Shown here in pieces: positions 46,905 to 55,317 of a stretch of 64,000 nucleotides of DNA. Under the pieces are notes generated by a model that saw nothing but the letters and a program-made list of their open reading frames with translations, searched no databases and was not told the origin of the DNA. The stretch spans positions 1-64,000 of the forward strand of contig CAJXOA010000006.1 of the NCBI GenBank assembly GCA_913057685.1, read 5' to 3'. The translations under genes were made by a program, and so were the position numbers. The stretch's first letter is position 1. Every line of letters starts with the position of its first letter. This DNA comes from an uncultured Trueperaceae bacterium. Lineage in GTDB: Bacteria > Deinococcota > Deinococci > Deinococcales > Trueperaceae.

Positions 46905-48503
46905 CTACTCGAGGACCAGCAGGTACGGGTACAGGTCCGGAGCGCCGGGGTGCACCTCCACCTCGAGGTCCTCGACGGCCGCCTCCAGGCGTTCCGCGGT
47001 CGCCTGCGCCACGTCCCCGTCGACCGAGGCGGCGTGGAACAACGTGCCGATCTCCGCGTCGCTCGCCCCCTCCACCATCCCCGCGAGAGCGTCCTCCGCG
47101 GTGTCGGCAGCCACGACCAGCGTGCCGTCGCGCAGCCCGATGAACTGGCCCTCGACGACGTCGACCCCGTCGATCGTCGCGTCGCGACTGGCGACCGTCA
47201 CCTCCAGGGTGCTCGAGGCGTCGGCGGCCTCCATCATCGCCTCGGCGACGGCGTCGACGTCGCCGTCGTCCTGGAACGCCACGGCGGCCGCGAGCCCCTG
47301 CCCCAACGTCTTCGTCGGCAGCACCCGCACCGACCGGTCGGGCACGAGTTCGTCGACGCGTTCGGCGGCCATCACGATGTTCTTGTTGTTCGGCATCACC
47401 AGCACCGTCTCCGCGCCGACCGACCGGACGGCGTCGGCGATGTCCTGCACCGACGGGTTGTTCGTCTGGCCGCCCCCGACGACGCGCGCCCCGAGCGAAC
47501 GGAAGGCGTTCGTGACGCCGTAGCCGTCGCTGACCGCGACCATCGCCAACGCCGGCGCCTCCGCCTCGCTCATCTCGACCCCGGCCAGGATCTCGCTGTG
47601 CTGCTCGCTCATGTCGTCGACCTTCGAGCGCACCATGTGCCCGTACCGCCCGACCTCCGCGAGGAGGCGTTCGGGTTCCTCGGTGTGGATGTGGCCCTTG
47701 ACGAACCCCTCCGCCCCGACCACCAACAACGAATCGCCGTACGGCGCGACGAGCTCCTGGATGACCTTCGTGGGGACATTGACGTCGGACAACAGGAACT
47801 CGGTGCAGTACCCGAACGCCTCCTCCTCGAACTGCTCCTGGGCGCGCCGCTCCACCTTCGGGGGCGGCGGCAGGTCGCGCTGTTCGAAGTGCGCGATCAA
47901 GCCCTCGACGATCCGCAACAACCCCAGCCCGCCGGCGTCGACGACGCCCGCCTGCTTCAGGAGCGGCAGTTGGTCCGGCGTCCGCTCGAGCGCCGCCTCC
48001 CCCGCCGCGTGCGCCGCCTCGAGCAGCGCGATCGGGCCGTCGGCCCCCTCGGCGTCCGCCGCGCGCTCCCCGAGCGCCTTGCAGACCGACAGGATCGTCC
48101 CCTCGACCGGCTTCATGACGGCGGCGTACGCCGCGTCGGTCGCCTGCTCGAGCGCCGCGACGAGGGTCGCTTCGTCCAACGTGTCGGCGCCCTTGATGCC
48201 CTCGGCGAAGCCCTTGAGGATCTGCGAGAGGATCACGCCGGAGTTCCCGCGCGCCCCCAGCAGGGACCCGTACGCCAGCGCGTGCGCGAGGCGGTCCATG
48301 TCCTGGGGGTCCTCGTCCGCCACCTGCCGGCGGACGCTCTGCATCGTCAGGTGCATGTTCGTCCCGGTGTCGCCGTCCGGCACCGGGTAGACGTTGAGGG
48401 CGTTCACCTCGTCGACGTGCACCCCCAACCAGTCGGTCGCGAAGGCGAAGGCGGACGCCAACGACGCCGCCGTCACCGGCTCCCTGCGGGCCGCATCAAT
48501 CAC
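46905..48503 (-). CDS. fakA: DAK2-domain fatty acid kinase FakA-like
   Basis: 532 residues. The N-terminal DhaL/DAK2 kinase domain (about 1-205) has NVYPVPDGDTGTNM and LLGARGNSGVILSQ. A middle region contains EEAFGYCTEFLL and VVGAEGFVKGHIHTEEPER. The C-terminal domain has VMPNNKNIVMAA. FakA phosphorylates fatty acids bound to a FakB (DegV) partner for phospholipid synthesis. No fakB gene is in the window. It overlaps the Gls24 gene by 8 nt, the same pairing as Bacillus yloU-yloV. Confidence 0.93.
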   Translation of the reverse strand: MIDAARREPVTAASLASAFAFATDWLGVHVDEVNALNVYPVPDGDTGTNMHLTMQSVRRQVADEDPQDMDRLAHALAYGSLLGARGNSGVILSQILKGFAEGIKGADTLDEATLVAALEQATDAAYAAVMKPVEGTILSVCKALGERAADAEGADGPIALLEAAHAAGEAALERTPDQLPLLKQAGVVDAGGLGLLRIVEGLIAHFEQRDLPPPPKVERRAQEQFEEEAFGYCTEFLLSDVNVPTKVIQELVAPYGDSLLVVGAEGFVKGHIHTEEPERLLAEVGRYGHMVRSKVDDMSEQHSEILAGVEMSEAEAPALAMVAVSDGYGVTNAFRSLGARVVGGGQTNNPSVQDIADAVRSVGAETVLVMPNNKNIVMAAERVDELVPDRSVRVLPTKTLGQGLAAAVAFQDDGDVDAVAEAMMEAADASSTLEVTVASRDATIDGVDVVEGQFIGLRDGTLVVAADTAEDALAGMVEGASDAEIGTLFHAASVDGDVAQATAERLEAAVEDLEVEVHPGAPDLYPYLLVLE

Positions 48504-48906
48504 GGGACACCCCCGCCACCCGCACGGTGACCGACGCGACGCGCACGCCGCCGTAGTGCTCCGCGGCGTAGCGGACGCGTTCCTCGACCGACTCCGCGAC
48601 GACCGGGATGTTGACGCCGTACGCGACGACGACGTGCAGGACGACGTCGGGATCGTCGGCGTCGCCGTCGCGCTCGATCTCGACGCCCTCGTCCGCCTGC
48701 CGCACCCCGAGGATGCGGCGGATGCCGTCCCCGAACCCGGCGGGCGCCATGCCGACCACGCCGGGTACCTCGTGCGCGGCGAGCCCGATCAGGGTCGCGA
48801 GGGCGTCGTCGGAGACGTGCGTCGCGTCGACCGGCGCGGCGGTCGGCGGCGTGGCGTTCACGGTCGGACCATTGTCCGACGGGTCGGGCGGAGTCGTTGC
48901 CGTCAC
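48496..48906 (-). CDS. Asp23/Gls24-family envelope-stress protein
   Basis: 136 residues from GTG 48906, with SD GGAGGT. The Gls24 core runs from VSDDALATLIGLAAHEVPGVVGMAP through DVVLHVVVAYGVNIPVVAESVEERVRYAAEHYGG to VASVTVRVAGV. The first 28 residues are a Thr/Pro/Asp-rich extension. The family includes Bacillus YloU and staphylococcal Asp23, linked to envelope homeostasis. It is cotranscribed with fakA. A promoter (TTGGGA-N18-TAGAAT) lies about 80 nt upstream inside the end of the preceding gene. Confidence 0.88.
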   Translation of the reverse strand: MTATTPPDPSDNGPTVNATPPTAAPVDATHVSDDALATLIGLAAHEVPGVVGMAPAGFGDGIRRILGVRQADEGVEIERDGDADDPDVVLHVVVAYGVNIPVVAESVEERVRYAAEHYGGVRVASVTVRVAGVSRD

Positions 48907-48988
48907 GTGGACCTCCTCCGGGGGGCGCGCGGGTGGTGCGGAGGCCGCGTCGGCCCCCCACCGTGATCCCCTCGCGTCGCGTTGCCGC

Positions 48989-49018
48989 ATTCTACCCCGG
49001 CACGCCGGTCAGTCCCAA
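48989..49018 (-). promoter_or_regulatory. gls24-fakA promoter, TTGGGA-N18-TAGAAT
   Basis: -35 TTGGGA at 49018-49013 and -10 TAGAAT at 48994-48989 on the minus strand. The -35 overlaps the 3' end of the DUF503 gene. An 80-nt leader with an SD follows. Confidence 0.55.
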
Positions 49019-49320
49019 CGCTCGACGTCGATGCGGACCGCCCCGACGCGCGCCCCGAACGACGCGGCGTACGCCGTCGCGGTCTCGAGGACGCTGCGGC
49101 ACGGTTCGGGGTCGGCGTTGATCACGACCAACCCGATCGTCTCGACGTCCAACCGGTCGACGTCGGCCAACCGCGCGACCGACACCGGGTAGCGCTGCCG
49201 CAACCGCTCGACGATCGGCGTCACGACGCTGCGCTTGTCCTTCTTGCTGCGCGCCTCGGGCGTGTAGACGTCGAACGACGCCACCCCCACCCACGCGACC
49301 GGGGGCGCCGCGTCGCTCAC
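49009..49320 (-). CDS. DUF503-family protein
   Basis: 103 residues. The family pattern is WVGVASFDVYTPEARSKKDKRSVVTPIVERLRQRYPVSVARLADVDRLD followed by IGLVVINADPEPCRSVLETATAYA, giving a ferredoxin-like alpha/beta fold with a SLKDKR-type loop. DUF503 proteins (YlxP) often sit with infB and rbfA in Firmicutes and are suspected to act near ribosome assembly. Here the neighbour is an acyltransferase instead. GTG 49320 overlaps the upstream gene's stop by 4 nt. Confidence 0.85.
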   Translation of the reverse strand: MSDAAPPVAWVGVASFDVYTPEARSKKDKRSVVTPIVERLRQRYPVSVARLADVDRLDVETIGLVVINADPEPCRSVLETATAYAASFGARVGAVRIDVERWD

Positions 49321-49757
49321 CCGCCGGCGTCCCCCCCACCGCGCGAGCCGAGGGTCCGAACGAACGTCGTCACCGGCCGCGCCCGCCACTGCGCCTGCCG
49401 CAACCACGCGGCGGTCGCCGCGTCGTCCTCGGCGACCTCCGCGACGAGGTCGTACACCGCCGCGTCGTACGCGCTCTTCGTCACCGCCTCCAGCAGCGCC
49501 GCCCGCACCGCGTCGACGTCGTCGCCCCCGAACGCCAGGCGCGCCAAGCGCACCGTCGGCCGTTCACCGTCCCACACGGCGGCGGCGAAGGCGAACCCGC
49601 GCACGCCCGCGTCGGTTTCGGCGACGAAGGCGTGCCCGGTGCGGGCGTAGAAGGCGACCGCGCCGCGCCCCGGCGCCTCCCCCACCCCGGGCGTCGCGGC
49701 GGCGAAGGCGCGAAGCGCATCCAGGTCGCTTACGTCGAGGGGTCGGACGCGGACCAT
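49317..49757 (-). CDS. DUF1999-like acyltransferase
   Basis: 146 residues from ATG 49757. [63 protein letters not shown] and [47 protein letters not shown] show a degenerate GNAT fold. The layout resembles the small putative acyltransferase family described from Thermus (DUF1999). The acetyl-CoA loop is weak and the substrate unknown. It overlaps the moaC 3' end by 28 nt and DUF503 by 4 nt. Confidence 0.65.
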   Translation of the reverse strand: MVRVRPLDVSDLDALRAFAAATPGVGEAPGRGAVAFYARTGHAFVAETDAGVRGFAFAAAVWDGERPTVRLARLAFGGDDVDAVRAALLEAVTKSAYDAAVYDLVAEVAEDDAATAAWLRQAQWRARPVTTFVRTLGSRGGGDAGG

Positions 49758-50203
49758 GCGCCGCTCTTCCCCCCCTCCTTCGACAGGAGCCGGACACCGT
49801 CGATCGTGATGCCCTTCGAGACGCTCTTCAGCATGTCGTACAGCGTGAGGGCGGCGACGCTCGCCGCCGTCATCGCCTCCATCTCGACGCCGGTCCGCGC
49901 GTGCGTCGCCGCGGTCGCGGTGAAGCGCACGACCGCGCCGTCGCGCGTCGCGACGACCTCGCAGCGATCCAACGGCAGCGGGTGGCACAGGGGGATCAGG
50001 TCGGCGGTGCGTTTCGAGCCGTGGATGCCGGCGAGTTCGGCGACGGCGACCGGGTCGCCCTTCGCGTTGGGTTCGTCGAGGGCCGCGGCGGCGTCCGCCG
50101 GGAGGCGAACCGTCGCTTCGGCGACCGCGACGCGGGCGCTCGGGTCCTTGCCGCCGACGTCCACCATCCACGGGTGGCCGTCGCGAAAGTGGGGGCCTGC
50201 CAT
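49730..50203 (-). CDS. moaC: cyclic pyranopterin monophosphate synthase MoaC
   Basis: 157 residues, typical length. Landmarks are [62 protein letters not shown] and the C-terminal [17 protein letters not shown]. It makes cPMP for molybdenum cofactor synthesis, fitting the sulfite-oxidase-family enzyme at 14963. The start is ATG 50203, with a leaderless-type TAGGCT ending 6 nt upstream; its TAG is the truA stop codon. No other moa genes are in the window. Confidence 0.96.
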   Translation of the reverse strand: MAGPHFRDGHPWMVDVGGKDPSARVAVAEATVRLPADAAAALDEPNAKGDPVAVAELAGIHGSKRTADLIPLCHPLPLDRCEVVATRDGAVVRFTATAATHARTGVEMEAMTAASVAALTLYDMLKSVSKGITIDGVRLLSKEGGKSGAWSASDPST

Positions 50204-50209
50204 GCCGCG

Positions 50210-50215
50210 AGCCTA
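50210..50215 (-). promoter_or_regulatory. -10 box TAGGCT for moaC (leaderless-type), shared with the truA stop
   Basis: TAGGCT on the minus strand at 50215-50210 ends 6 nt before ATG 50203. Its first three bases are the truA TAG stop codon. Confidence 0.55.
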
Positions 50216-51040
50216 CCCCGCCCGCCCGCGCAGGCGCGCCAACCGCGCGTCGCTCCGCGCGGCGTCCCACGGCGCGTACCCCGCCTCCACGAAGTACAGC
50301 GCGTGGGGGGCGACCGCCCGTCCGGCCCGCCGTCGGTCCTTCGCCGCCAACACCTCGGCGATCGCGTCGGGCGCCAACCGGCCGGCCCCGACGCGCAGCA
50401 GCGTCCCGGCGATCGCGCGCACCATGCCGCGCAGGAACCCGTCCGCCGCGACGTGCAGCTCCAGGTCGCCGTCCCCCTCGCGCAGCTCGCACATCAGCAG
50501 CGTCCGCGTCCGCGAGCGGGTCTCCTGCGTCGCGAGGCTCGAGAAGTCGCGGGTCCCGACGAACGCGCCCGCCGCGCGCTGCATGGCGTCCACGTCCAGC
50601 GGCGTGTGCACCATCAACACGCGGGCGCGATCCAGGGCGAGACCGCGGGGCGCGCCGCGCACCGCCCGCATCCGGTACAGGTAGCGGCGGTAGGTCGCCC
50701 CGAACTGCGCCTCGAACGTCGGGGCGACGTCCTCGACCGCCAGGACCGCGACGTCGCGGGGCAGGTGCGCGTTGAGCGCCAACCGCAACCGCTCCGCCGG
50801 CAGGGCGCTGCGCGTATCGACGTGCGCGGTCATCGCCAGGGCGTGCACGCCCGCGTCGGTCCGGCCGGCGGCGTGCACCCGCCCGTGCGTCCCCGGAAGC
50901 CGCGCGAACGCCGCCTCCACCGCCCCCTGCACCGTCCGTTCCCCCGTCGGTTGCGCCTGCCACCCGCGGAAGTCGCCGCCGTCGAACTCCAACGTCAACG
51001 CCACCCGGCGGGTCGGCGCGTCCGCCTCCAGGACGCTCAC
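50213..51040 (-). CDS. truA: tRNA pseudouridine synthase A
   Basis: 275 residues. The catalytic aspartate lies in HAAGRTDAGVHALAM. LTLEFDGGDFRGWQAQPTGERTVQGAVEAAF opens the fold, and FVGTRDFSSLATQ and DGFLRGMVRAIAGTLLRVG close it. It makes pseudouridine at positions 38-40 of the tRNA anticodon arm. The GTG overlaps the PAP2 stop by 4 nt. The C-terminal tail (YAPWDAARSDARLARLRG) is a short extension. Confidence 0.95.
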   Translation of the reverse strand: MSVLEADAPTRRVALTLEFDGGDFRGWQAQPTGERTVQGAVEAAFARLPGTHGRVHAAGRTDAGVHALAMTAHVDTRSALPAERLRLALNAHLPRDVAVLAVEDVAPTFEAQFGATYRRYLYRMRAVRGAPRGLALDRARVLMVHTPLDVDAMQRAAGAFVGTRDFSSLATQETRSRTRTLLMCELREGDGDLELHVAADGFLRGMVRAIAGTLLRVGAGRLAPDAIAEVLAAKDRRRAGRAVAPHALYFVEAGYAPWDAARSDARLARLRGRAG

Positions 51041-51897
51041 CGGAGGCCCGGCCCCCAGGCGAGGTCGACGCCCCAGGGGGCGACCACCCAACCGGCGTAT
51101 GCCGCCCCGAACGCCGCGAACGCCGCCACGCCCTCCTCCGGCAGCCCCAGTGCGACGACGTTCGGCTCGACCGCCGCGACGCCCGCCAGGACCGCGCCGG
51201 CGGCCGCCAGGCCGACCAGGGCGGTCGTCGCGCGCCGCGCGACCCCGCCGCGCGGGACGTGCCGGTAGGCGAGCGGCGCGGTCGCGAAGCCGGCGAAGGC
51301 GCCGCCCAACCGCGCCGCATCGGGGGTCGCCGCGACGGCGTACGCCGCGACCGGGACGCCCACCCCGAGCGCGACGACCGCCACCCCGGGGAGGCGCACG
51401 CCGAGCACCACGATCGCGACCGCCGCCGCGGCGACCGCCGCGCCGATCGCGACGCCGGCGACGACGTCCGCGACGGTGTGCACCCCCAGGTAGGGCCGCG
51501 TCCACGCCACCACGACGGTCACGACCGCCGCCGCAAGGGTGAATCCACGACGCCGTGCGTGCCACGCCGCGAGCGTCCAGAAGGTCGCCGTCACCTGCGC
51601 GTGGCCGCTGGGGAACGACGCGCCGGGGGCGGTCTCGACCGCCCCCGGGAGGCGCAGGAGCGACGGGTCGACCTCGAACGGGCGGGGGGCGTCCACGATC
51701 CCCTTGAGCGCCTGGTTCGTCCAGTGGCTCGCGACGACCGCCAACGCCAGGTGCCGCCCGGCGGCGGCGTCGATCGCGAGGTACGTGACGCTCAACGCCA
51801 CGACGAACGCGGCCTCCGACCCGGCGTGCGTCAGCAGGTACGCCCCACGGTCGAGCCACGGCGTCGCGACGCTTTGCAGGAGTTCGATCCCCGTCAC
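51037..51897 (-). CDS. PAP2-family membrane phosphatase
   Basis: 286 residues. The three PAP2 motifs are visible: KGIVDAPRP (KxxxxxxRP), PSGH in ASFPSGHAQVTATFW, and TRPYLGVHTVADVV (SRxxxxxHxxxD with Thr for Ser). About eight TM helices continue after the core, giving a C-terminal membrane extension of about 110 residues. It is likely a lipid phosphatase, for example undecaprenyl pyrophosphate or PAP type; the substrate is not decided by sequence. GTG 51897 has a GAGGAGG SD and an extended -10 (TGG-TATCCT) 21 nt upstream. Confidence 0.85.
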   Translation of the reverse strand: MTGIELLQSVATPWLDRGAYLLTHAGSEAAFVVALSVTYLAIDAAAGRHLALAVVASHWTNQALKGIVDAPRPFEVDPSLLRLPGAVETAPGASFPSGHAQVTATFWTLAAWHARRRGFTLAAAVVTVVVAWTRPYLGVHTVADVVAGVAIGAAVAAAAVAIVVLGVRLPGVAVVALGVGVPVAAYAVAATPDAARLGGAFAGFATAPLAYRHVPRGGVARRATTALVGLAAAGAVLAGVAAVEPNVVALGLPEEGVAAFAAFGAAYAGWVVAPWGVDLAWGPGLR

Positions 51898-51918
51898 GTC
51901 CCCCTCCTCGGACCGCCG

Positions 51919-51924
51919 AGGATA
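51919..51924 (-). promoter_or_regulatory. extended -10 box TGG-TATCCT for the PAP2-truA run
   Basis: TATCCT on the minus strand at 51924-51919, preceded by TGG, ends 21 nt before GTG 51897. An SD lies between them, so a short leader is expected. Confidence 0.5.
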
Positions 51925-51979
51925 CCAACGCGCGCCGCACGCGACGACGCGGCGCGCGGCGACGTGCGACCCTCTCCCC

Positions 51980-53335
51980 ATGGCGCTGCCTCCCTCCGGC
52001 GACACGATCGCGGCGATCGCCACCGCCCCCGGCGAGGGGGCGATCGGCGTCGTCCGCGTCGCGGGCCCCGACGCGTTCGCCGTCGCCGACGCGGTCTTCC
52101 GGCCGCGCCGCGGCCCGCCCCCAAGCGAGCGGGAGGCCGGACGGATCGCCACCGGCCGCGTCGTGCGTGACGGGGAGGTGCTCGACGACGCGGTGTTGCT
52201 GCCGTTCCGCGCGCCGCACAGCTACACCGGGCAGGACGCCGTGGAGCTGCAGACGCACGGCGGACCGGCGGTCCTGCGCGCGGTGCTCGACGCCTGCCTC
52301 GCGGCCGGCGCCCGCCCCGCCGGCCCCGGCGAGTTCACCCTGCGCGCGTACCTCGCCGGCAAACTCGATCTCGTGCAGGCGGAAAGCGTCCTCGCGGTCG
52401 TCGAGGCGCGCAGCGACCGGGCGCGACGCAGCGCCACCGACGGCCTCACCGAACGCCTCTCGCGGGAACTGGGGGACCTGCAGGAGGCCCTGACGGCGGC
52501 GTACGGCGACGTCACCGCCGTCCTCGACTACCCCGAGGAGGGCGTCGAGCTGCGCGACCCGAAACCGCGCGTCCGCACCGTCCGCGAGCGCATCGCGGCG
52601 TTGCTCGCCACCGCCGACGCCGCCGCCCTCACCCGGCGGGGGGCGCGCCTCGCGATCCTGGGGCGCCCGAACGCCGGCAAGTCCAGCCTCCTGAACGCCT
52701 TGTTGGGGTACGACCGCTCGATCGTCTCCGACGTGCCCGGCACCACCCGCGACTACCTGGAGGCGCCCCTGGACCTTCGCGGCGTGCCGGTCACCGCGAT
52801 CGACACCGCCGGCGTGCGGGAGAGCCCGGACGCGGTCGAGGCGGTCGGCGTCGAGCGGGCGCTGGAGCTCGCCGGGCACGCCGACCTGGTGCTGTGCCTG
52901 TGGGACGTCGGTCGGCCGCTCGCGGCGGAGGATCACGCCCTCTGGGCGCGCCTCCCGGCGGCGCGGACGGTGCCGGTCGCCTCCAAGAGCGACCGGACGG
53001 CGGCGTGGGACCCCTCCGCGCCGGGCGGCGACCTGCCCGCCGCCCTCCCGGTCAGTGCCGCGTCGGGGGACGGCCTCGATGCGCTCGTCGACACCGTCGC
53101 CGAGCGCCTCCTCGGGGCGGCGGCCGGCGAGGAGTTGTGGGTCACCAGCGACCGGCACGTCGCCGTCCTCCGGCGGGTGGACGACGCCCTCGCCCGCGCG
53201 CTCGAGGCGCCGGACGACCTGATGGCGATGGATTTGCAGGACGCCCTGGGGGAGCTCGCGACGATCACGGGCCGCGGCGACGTCGCCGAAGCGACCCTCG
53301 AGCACGTCTTCGCGAACTTCTGCGTCGGGAAGTAG
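51980..53335 (+). CDS. mnmE: tRNA modification GTPase MnmE
   Basis: 451 residues. The N-terminal folate-binding domain (about 1-120), helical domain and inserted G domain are in order: G1 GRPNAGKSSLLN, G2 DVPGTTRDY, G3 DTAG, and G4 ASKSD in place of NKxD. The C-terminal catalytic Cys motif is FCVGK. With MnmG it modifies wobble U34 of tRNAs. ATG 51980 follows a degenerate box TGC-GACCCT by 6 nt. Divergent from the PAP2 gene. Convergent with the DUF3809-like gene, with 5 nt between stops. Confidence 0.96.
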   Translation: MALPPSGDTIAAIATAPGEGAIGVVRVAGPDAFAVADAVFRPRRGPPPSEREAGRIATGRVVRDGEVLDDAVLLPFRAPHSYTGQDAVELQTHGGPAVLRAVLDACLAAGARPAGPGEFTLRAYLAGKLDLVQAESVLAVVEARSDRARRSATDGLTERLSRELGDLQEALTAAYGDVTAVLDYPEEGVELRDPKPRVRTVRERIAALLATADAAALTRRGARLAILGRPNAGKSSLLNALLGYDRSIVSDVPGTTRDYLEAPLDLRGVPVTAIDTAGVRESPDAVEAVGVERALELAGHADLVLCLWDVGRPLAAEDHALWARLPAARTVPVASKSDRTAAWDPSAPGGDLPAALPVSAASGDGLDALVDTVAERLLGAAAGEELWVTSDRHVAVLRRVDDALARALEAPDDLMAMDLQDALGELATITGRGDVAEATLEHVFANFCVGK

Positions 53336-53340
53336 GTCCC

Positions 53341-53847
53341 TCAGGCGACGTCGGTCTCGCGGGCGGCGTCCTGCGCCGCGGCGCGGACCGCTTCGGGGAA
53401 CGCCGCTTGGATCTTCGCGAGGACGTTGTCGGCGGTGACGTCGATCATGCGCAACAGCGCCCGTCCCCCCCAACGGCCGCTGTGCGGCAGCTTCAGGTGG
53501 ATCTCGATGTCGAACACGTAGCGCAGGAGGCTGCCGTCCCCGTCGGGACGGACGTGCCCCTCCCCCCCGACCCGCGCCCACCCGGGCGTGTCGTCGAGGT
53601 CGAGGCCGACGAGGACCGCGCCGGCCTCGGTCGGGTCGATGCGGCTGCGGAAGCGGAGGCGTTGCGCCCCGAACAGGGCGGCGTTCACCGGCAGGAGCGC
53701 CGTCACGACGCCGTCCTCGTCCACGTCGAGGCGTTCGAGGAAGTCGGCGTGCCGGAGGCTCCGCTCGACGTCGCGGACGAACGCGACGGCGCGGTCGGGC
53801 GGCAGGGTCGAGGGCACCTCGAAGGCGACGTGTCGTTCGAGCTTCAC
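53341..53847 (-). CDS. DUF3809/SRPBCC-like protein
   Basis: 168 residues. KLERHVAFEVPSTLPPDRAVAFVRDVERSLRHADFLERLDVDEDG, then beta-strands VVTALLPVNAALFGAQRLRFRSRIDP and LLRYVFDIEIHLKLPHSGRWGGRALLRMIDVTADNVL form a helix-grip (START/SRPBCC) pattern. It resembles the DUF3809 family known almost only from Deinococcota. The ligand is unknown. GTG 53847 overlaps the upstream gene's stop by 4 nt. Confidence 0.7.
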   Translation of the reverse strand: MKLERHVAFEVPSTLPPDRAVAFVRDVERSLRHADFLERLDVDEDGVVTALLPVNAALFGAQRLRFRSRIDPTEAGAVLVGLDLDDTPGWARVGGEGHVRPDGDGSLLRYVFDIEIHLKLPHSGRWGGRALLRMIDVTADNVLAKIQAAFPEAVRAAAQDAARETDVA

Positions 53848-54164
53848 GCGCCCCGCGCCTTGGGGGACACCCACTCGACGCGGACGTCGCCGGTCTCGAG
53901 CGCCTCCGCCAACTCCGCGTCGCTGGCGTTGCGGAGTTTCGGGAGGTCGGCGAACGCCTGCGCGGCGCTGGGGAGGCCGACCCGGACCGTGAGCGGCGCG
54001 TCGTCCGACGTGCGCCCCACCCGCCACACGAGGTTCGCGGCGAGCGCCTCGAGGCGGTCCGGCGTCACGCCGGCGGGGGTGGCGTCCGGGTCGGCGGGTC
54101 CGCCGGCCCCGCCGTCGGGGGGCGGCGCGCCGTCCTCGGGGGGTGGGAGGGGGTCGTCGTGCAT
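53844..54164 (-). CDS. DUF3248-like small protein
   Basis: 106 residues. After a Pro/Asp/Gly-rich start (residues 1-35) the core reads RLEALAANLVWRVGRTSDDAPLTVRVGLPSAAQAFADLPKLRNASDAELAEALETGDVRVEWV. This resembles the DUF3248 family seen in Thermus and Deinococcus, of unknown function. It is coupled to the DUF3809-like gene through a GTGA overlap. A TACCCT box ends 6 nt before ATG 54164 (leaderless-type). Confidence 0.68.
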   Translation of the reverse strand: MHDDPLPPPEDGAPPPDGGAGGPADPDATPAGVTPDRLEALAANLVWRVGRTSDDAPLTVRVGLPSAAQAFADLPKLRNASDAELAEALETGDVRVEWVSPKARGA

Positions 54165-54170
54165 GCGTCC

Positions 54171-54176
54171 AGGGTA
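54171..54176 (-). promoter_or_regulatory. -10 box TACCCT for the DUF3248-like gene (leaderless-type)
   Basis: TACCCT on the minus strand ends 6 nt before ATG 54164. It is 38 nt from an oppositely oriented -10 box. Confidence 0.55.
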
Positions 54177-54213
54177 CCGCAGCGCCCGCCGTCCGGCGTG
54201 CCCTCGCGCGTGC

Positions 54214-54219
54214 TAGGTT
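54214..54219 (+). promoter_or_regulatory. extended -10 box TGC-TAGGTT for the DUF368 gene (leaderless-type)
   Basis: TGCTAGGTT (54211-54219) ends 7 nt before GTG 54227. No SD is present. Confidence 0.6.
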
Positions 54220-54226
54220 CCCTCCC

Positions 54227-55174
54227 GTGAACGCCTCGGACGCCTCCGCCCCGCACGCGCCTCGCGGCGCCCCCCACCCCCGACGCGCCGCCCTCGCGAC
54301 CGCCGCGCGCGGCGTCGGGATCGGCGCCGCCGACCTCGTGCCCGGCGTTTCGGGCGGCACGATGGCGTTGATCCTCGGCATCTACCCCCGCCTGATCGGC
54401 GCGATCGCGGCGTTCACCGGGCAGCCGTTCCGCGCGGCGCTGCGCCACGGGCGCCTCCTCGCCGCCTGGCGGGCGGTGGACGGCGCCTTCCTCGCCGCCC
54501 TCGGGGCCGGCATGGCGGTCGCGATCGTGGGGCTCGCCGGGGCGTTGTCGTTCGCCCTCGACCGCTACCCGGTCGCGGTGTACGGCGCCTTCTTCGGGCT
54601 GATCCTCGCCTCCGCCCCGCTCGTGTTCCGGCGCGTGCGGCGCCCCGGCGTGCGGGTGTGGGCCGCCGCCGCCCTCGGGACCGCGTTCGCGTGGACGCTG
54701 GCGGGCCTGGTGCCGCTCGAGGCGCCCGGTGGGGCGTGGGTGGTGGCGGCCTCGGGGGCGGCGGCGGTGGCGGCGTTGCTGCTGCCCGGCGTGTCCGGCG
54801 CGTTCGTGCTGTTGTTGCTGGGGCAGTACGAACGGGTGTTGCAGGCCGTCGCGACGTTGGACGCCGGGGTGCTGCTCCCCCTCGCCGCCGGCATGGTCGC
54901 CGGCGGCCTGCTCGCGGCGCGGACGTTGGCCGCCGTCCTGGCGCGCTACCCCGACCCCACCCTCGGGCTCCTCGCGGGGTTCCTGGTGGGGGCCCTGCGG
55001 AAGGTCTGGCCGTGGCAGGACGGCGCCGCGGTCGCGACGTTCGCGGCGCCCGCCGGCCCCGCCGAAGCGGCGCTCGGTGTGACGTTCGTGGCGCTGGGGG
55101 TGGGCGTCGTCGTCATGCTGGAGACGTTGGCCCGCCCGCGGCCGCGCGAGCGTGCGTCCATGCCGCCCCGCTGA
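54227..55174 (+). CDS. DUF368 membrane protein, probable undecaprenyl-phosphate translocase
   Basis: 315 residues with about eight TM helices. The family motif ADLVPGVSGGTMALILGIYPRLI stands near residues 36-58, and a second copy, LLLPGVSGAFVLLLLGQYERVL, near 185-206, shows the internal duplication typical of DUF368. Members of this family (PopT) have been shown in other bacteria to recycle undecaprenyl phosphate across the membrane; that role is inferred here. GTG 54227 is fixed by the extended -10 box 7 nt upstream. Confidence 0.88.
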   Translation: MNASDASAPHAPRGAPHPRRAALATAARGVGIGAADLVPGVSGGTMALILGIYPRLIGAIAAFTGQPFRAALRHGRLLAAWRAVDGAFLAALGAGMAVAIVGLAGALSFALDRYPVAVYGAFFGLILASAPLVFRRVRRPGVRVWAAAALGTAFAWTLAGLVPLEAPGGAWVVAASGAAAVAALLLPGVSGAFVLLLLGQYERVLQAVATLDAGVLLPLAAGMVAGGLLAARTLAAVLARYPDPTLGLLAGFLVGALRKVWPWQDGAAVATFAAPAGPAEAALGVTFVALGVGVVVMLETLARPRPRERASMPPR

Positions 55175-55317
55175 GCGTTCACGTTGTTCATGCTCGCCTC
55201 GTCCGAATCTCAGATGCGGATGCGACGCTGACGCCACGGTGCCCCCTCGGCACCCGCACGGCGCGCCCCCGCGCGCGCCGAAGCTCGACCCGATCACGGT
55301 CCCCCCAAGGAGGTCTC

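Noticed and set aside
55175-55317. Extracytoplasmic-stress sigma promoter before the HtrA gene
   Set aside because: A TCAGA-like string and GTTCACG repeats are present, but no matching -35 at the right distance.
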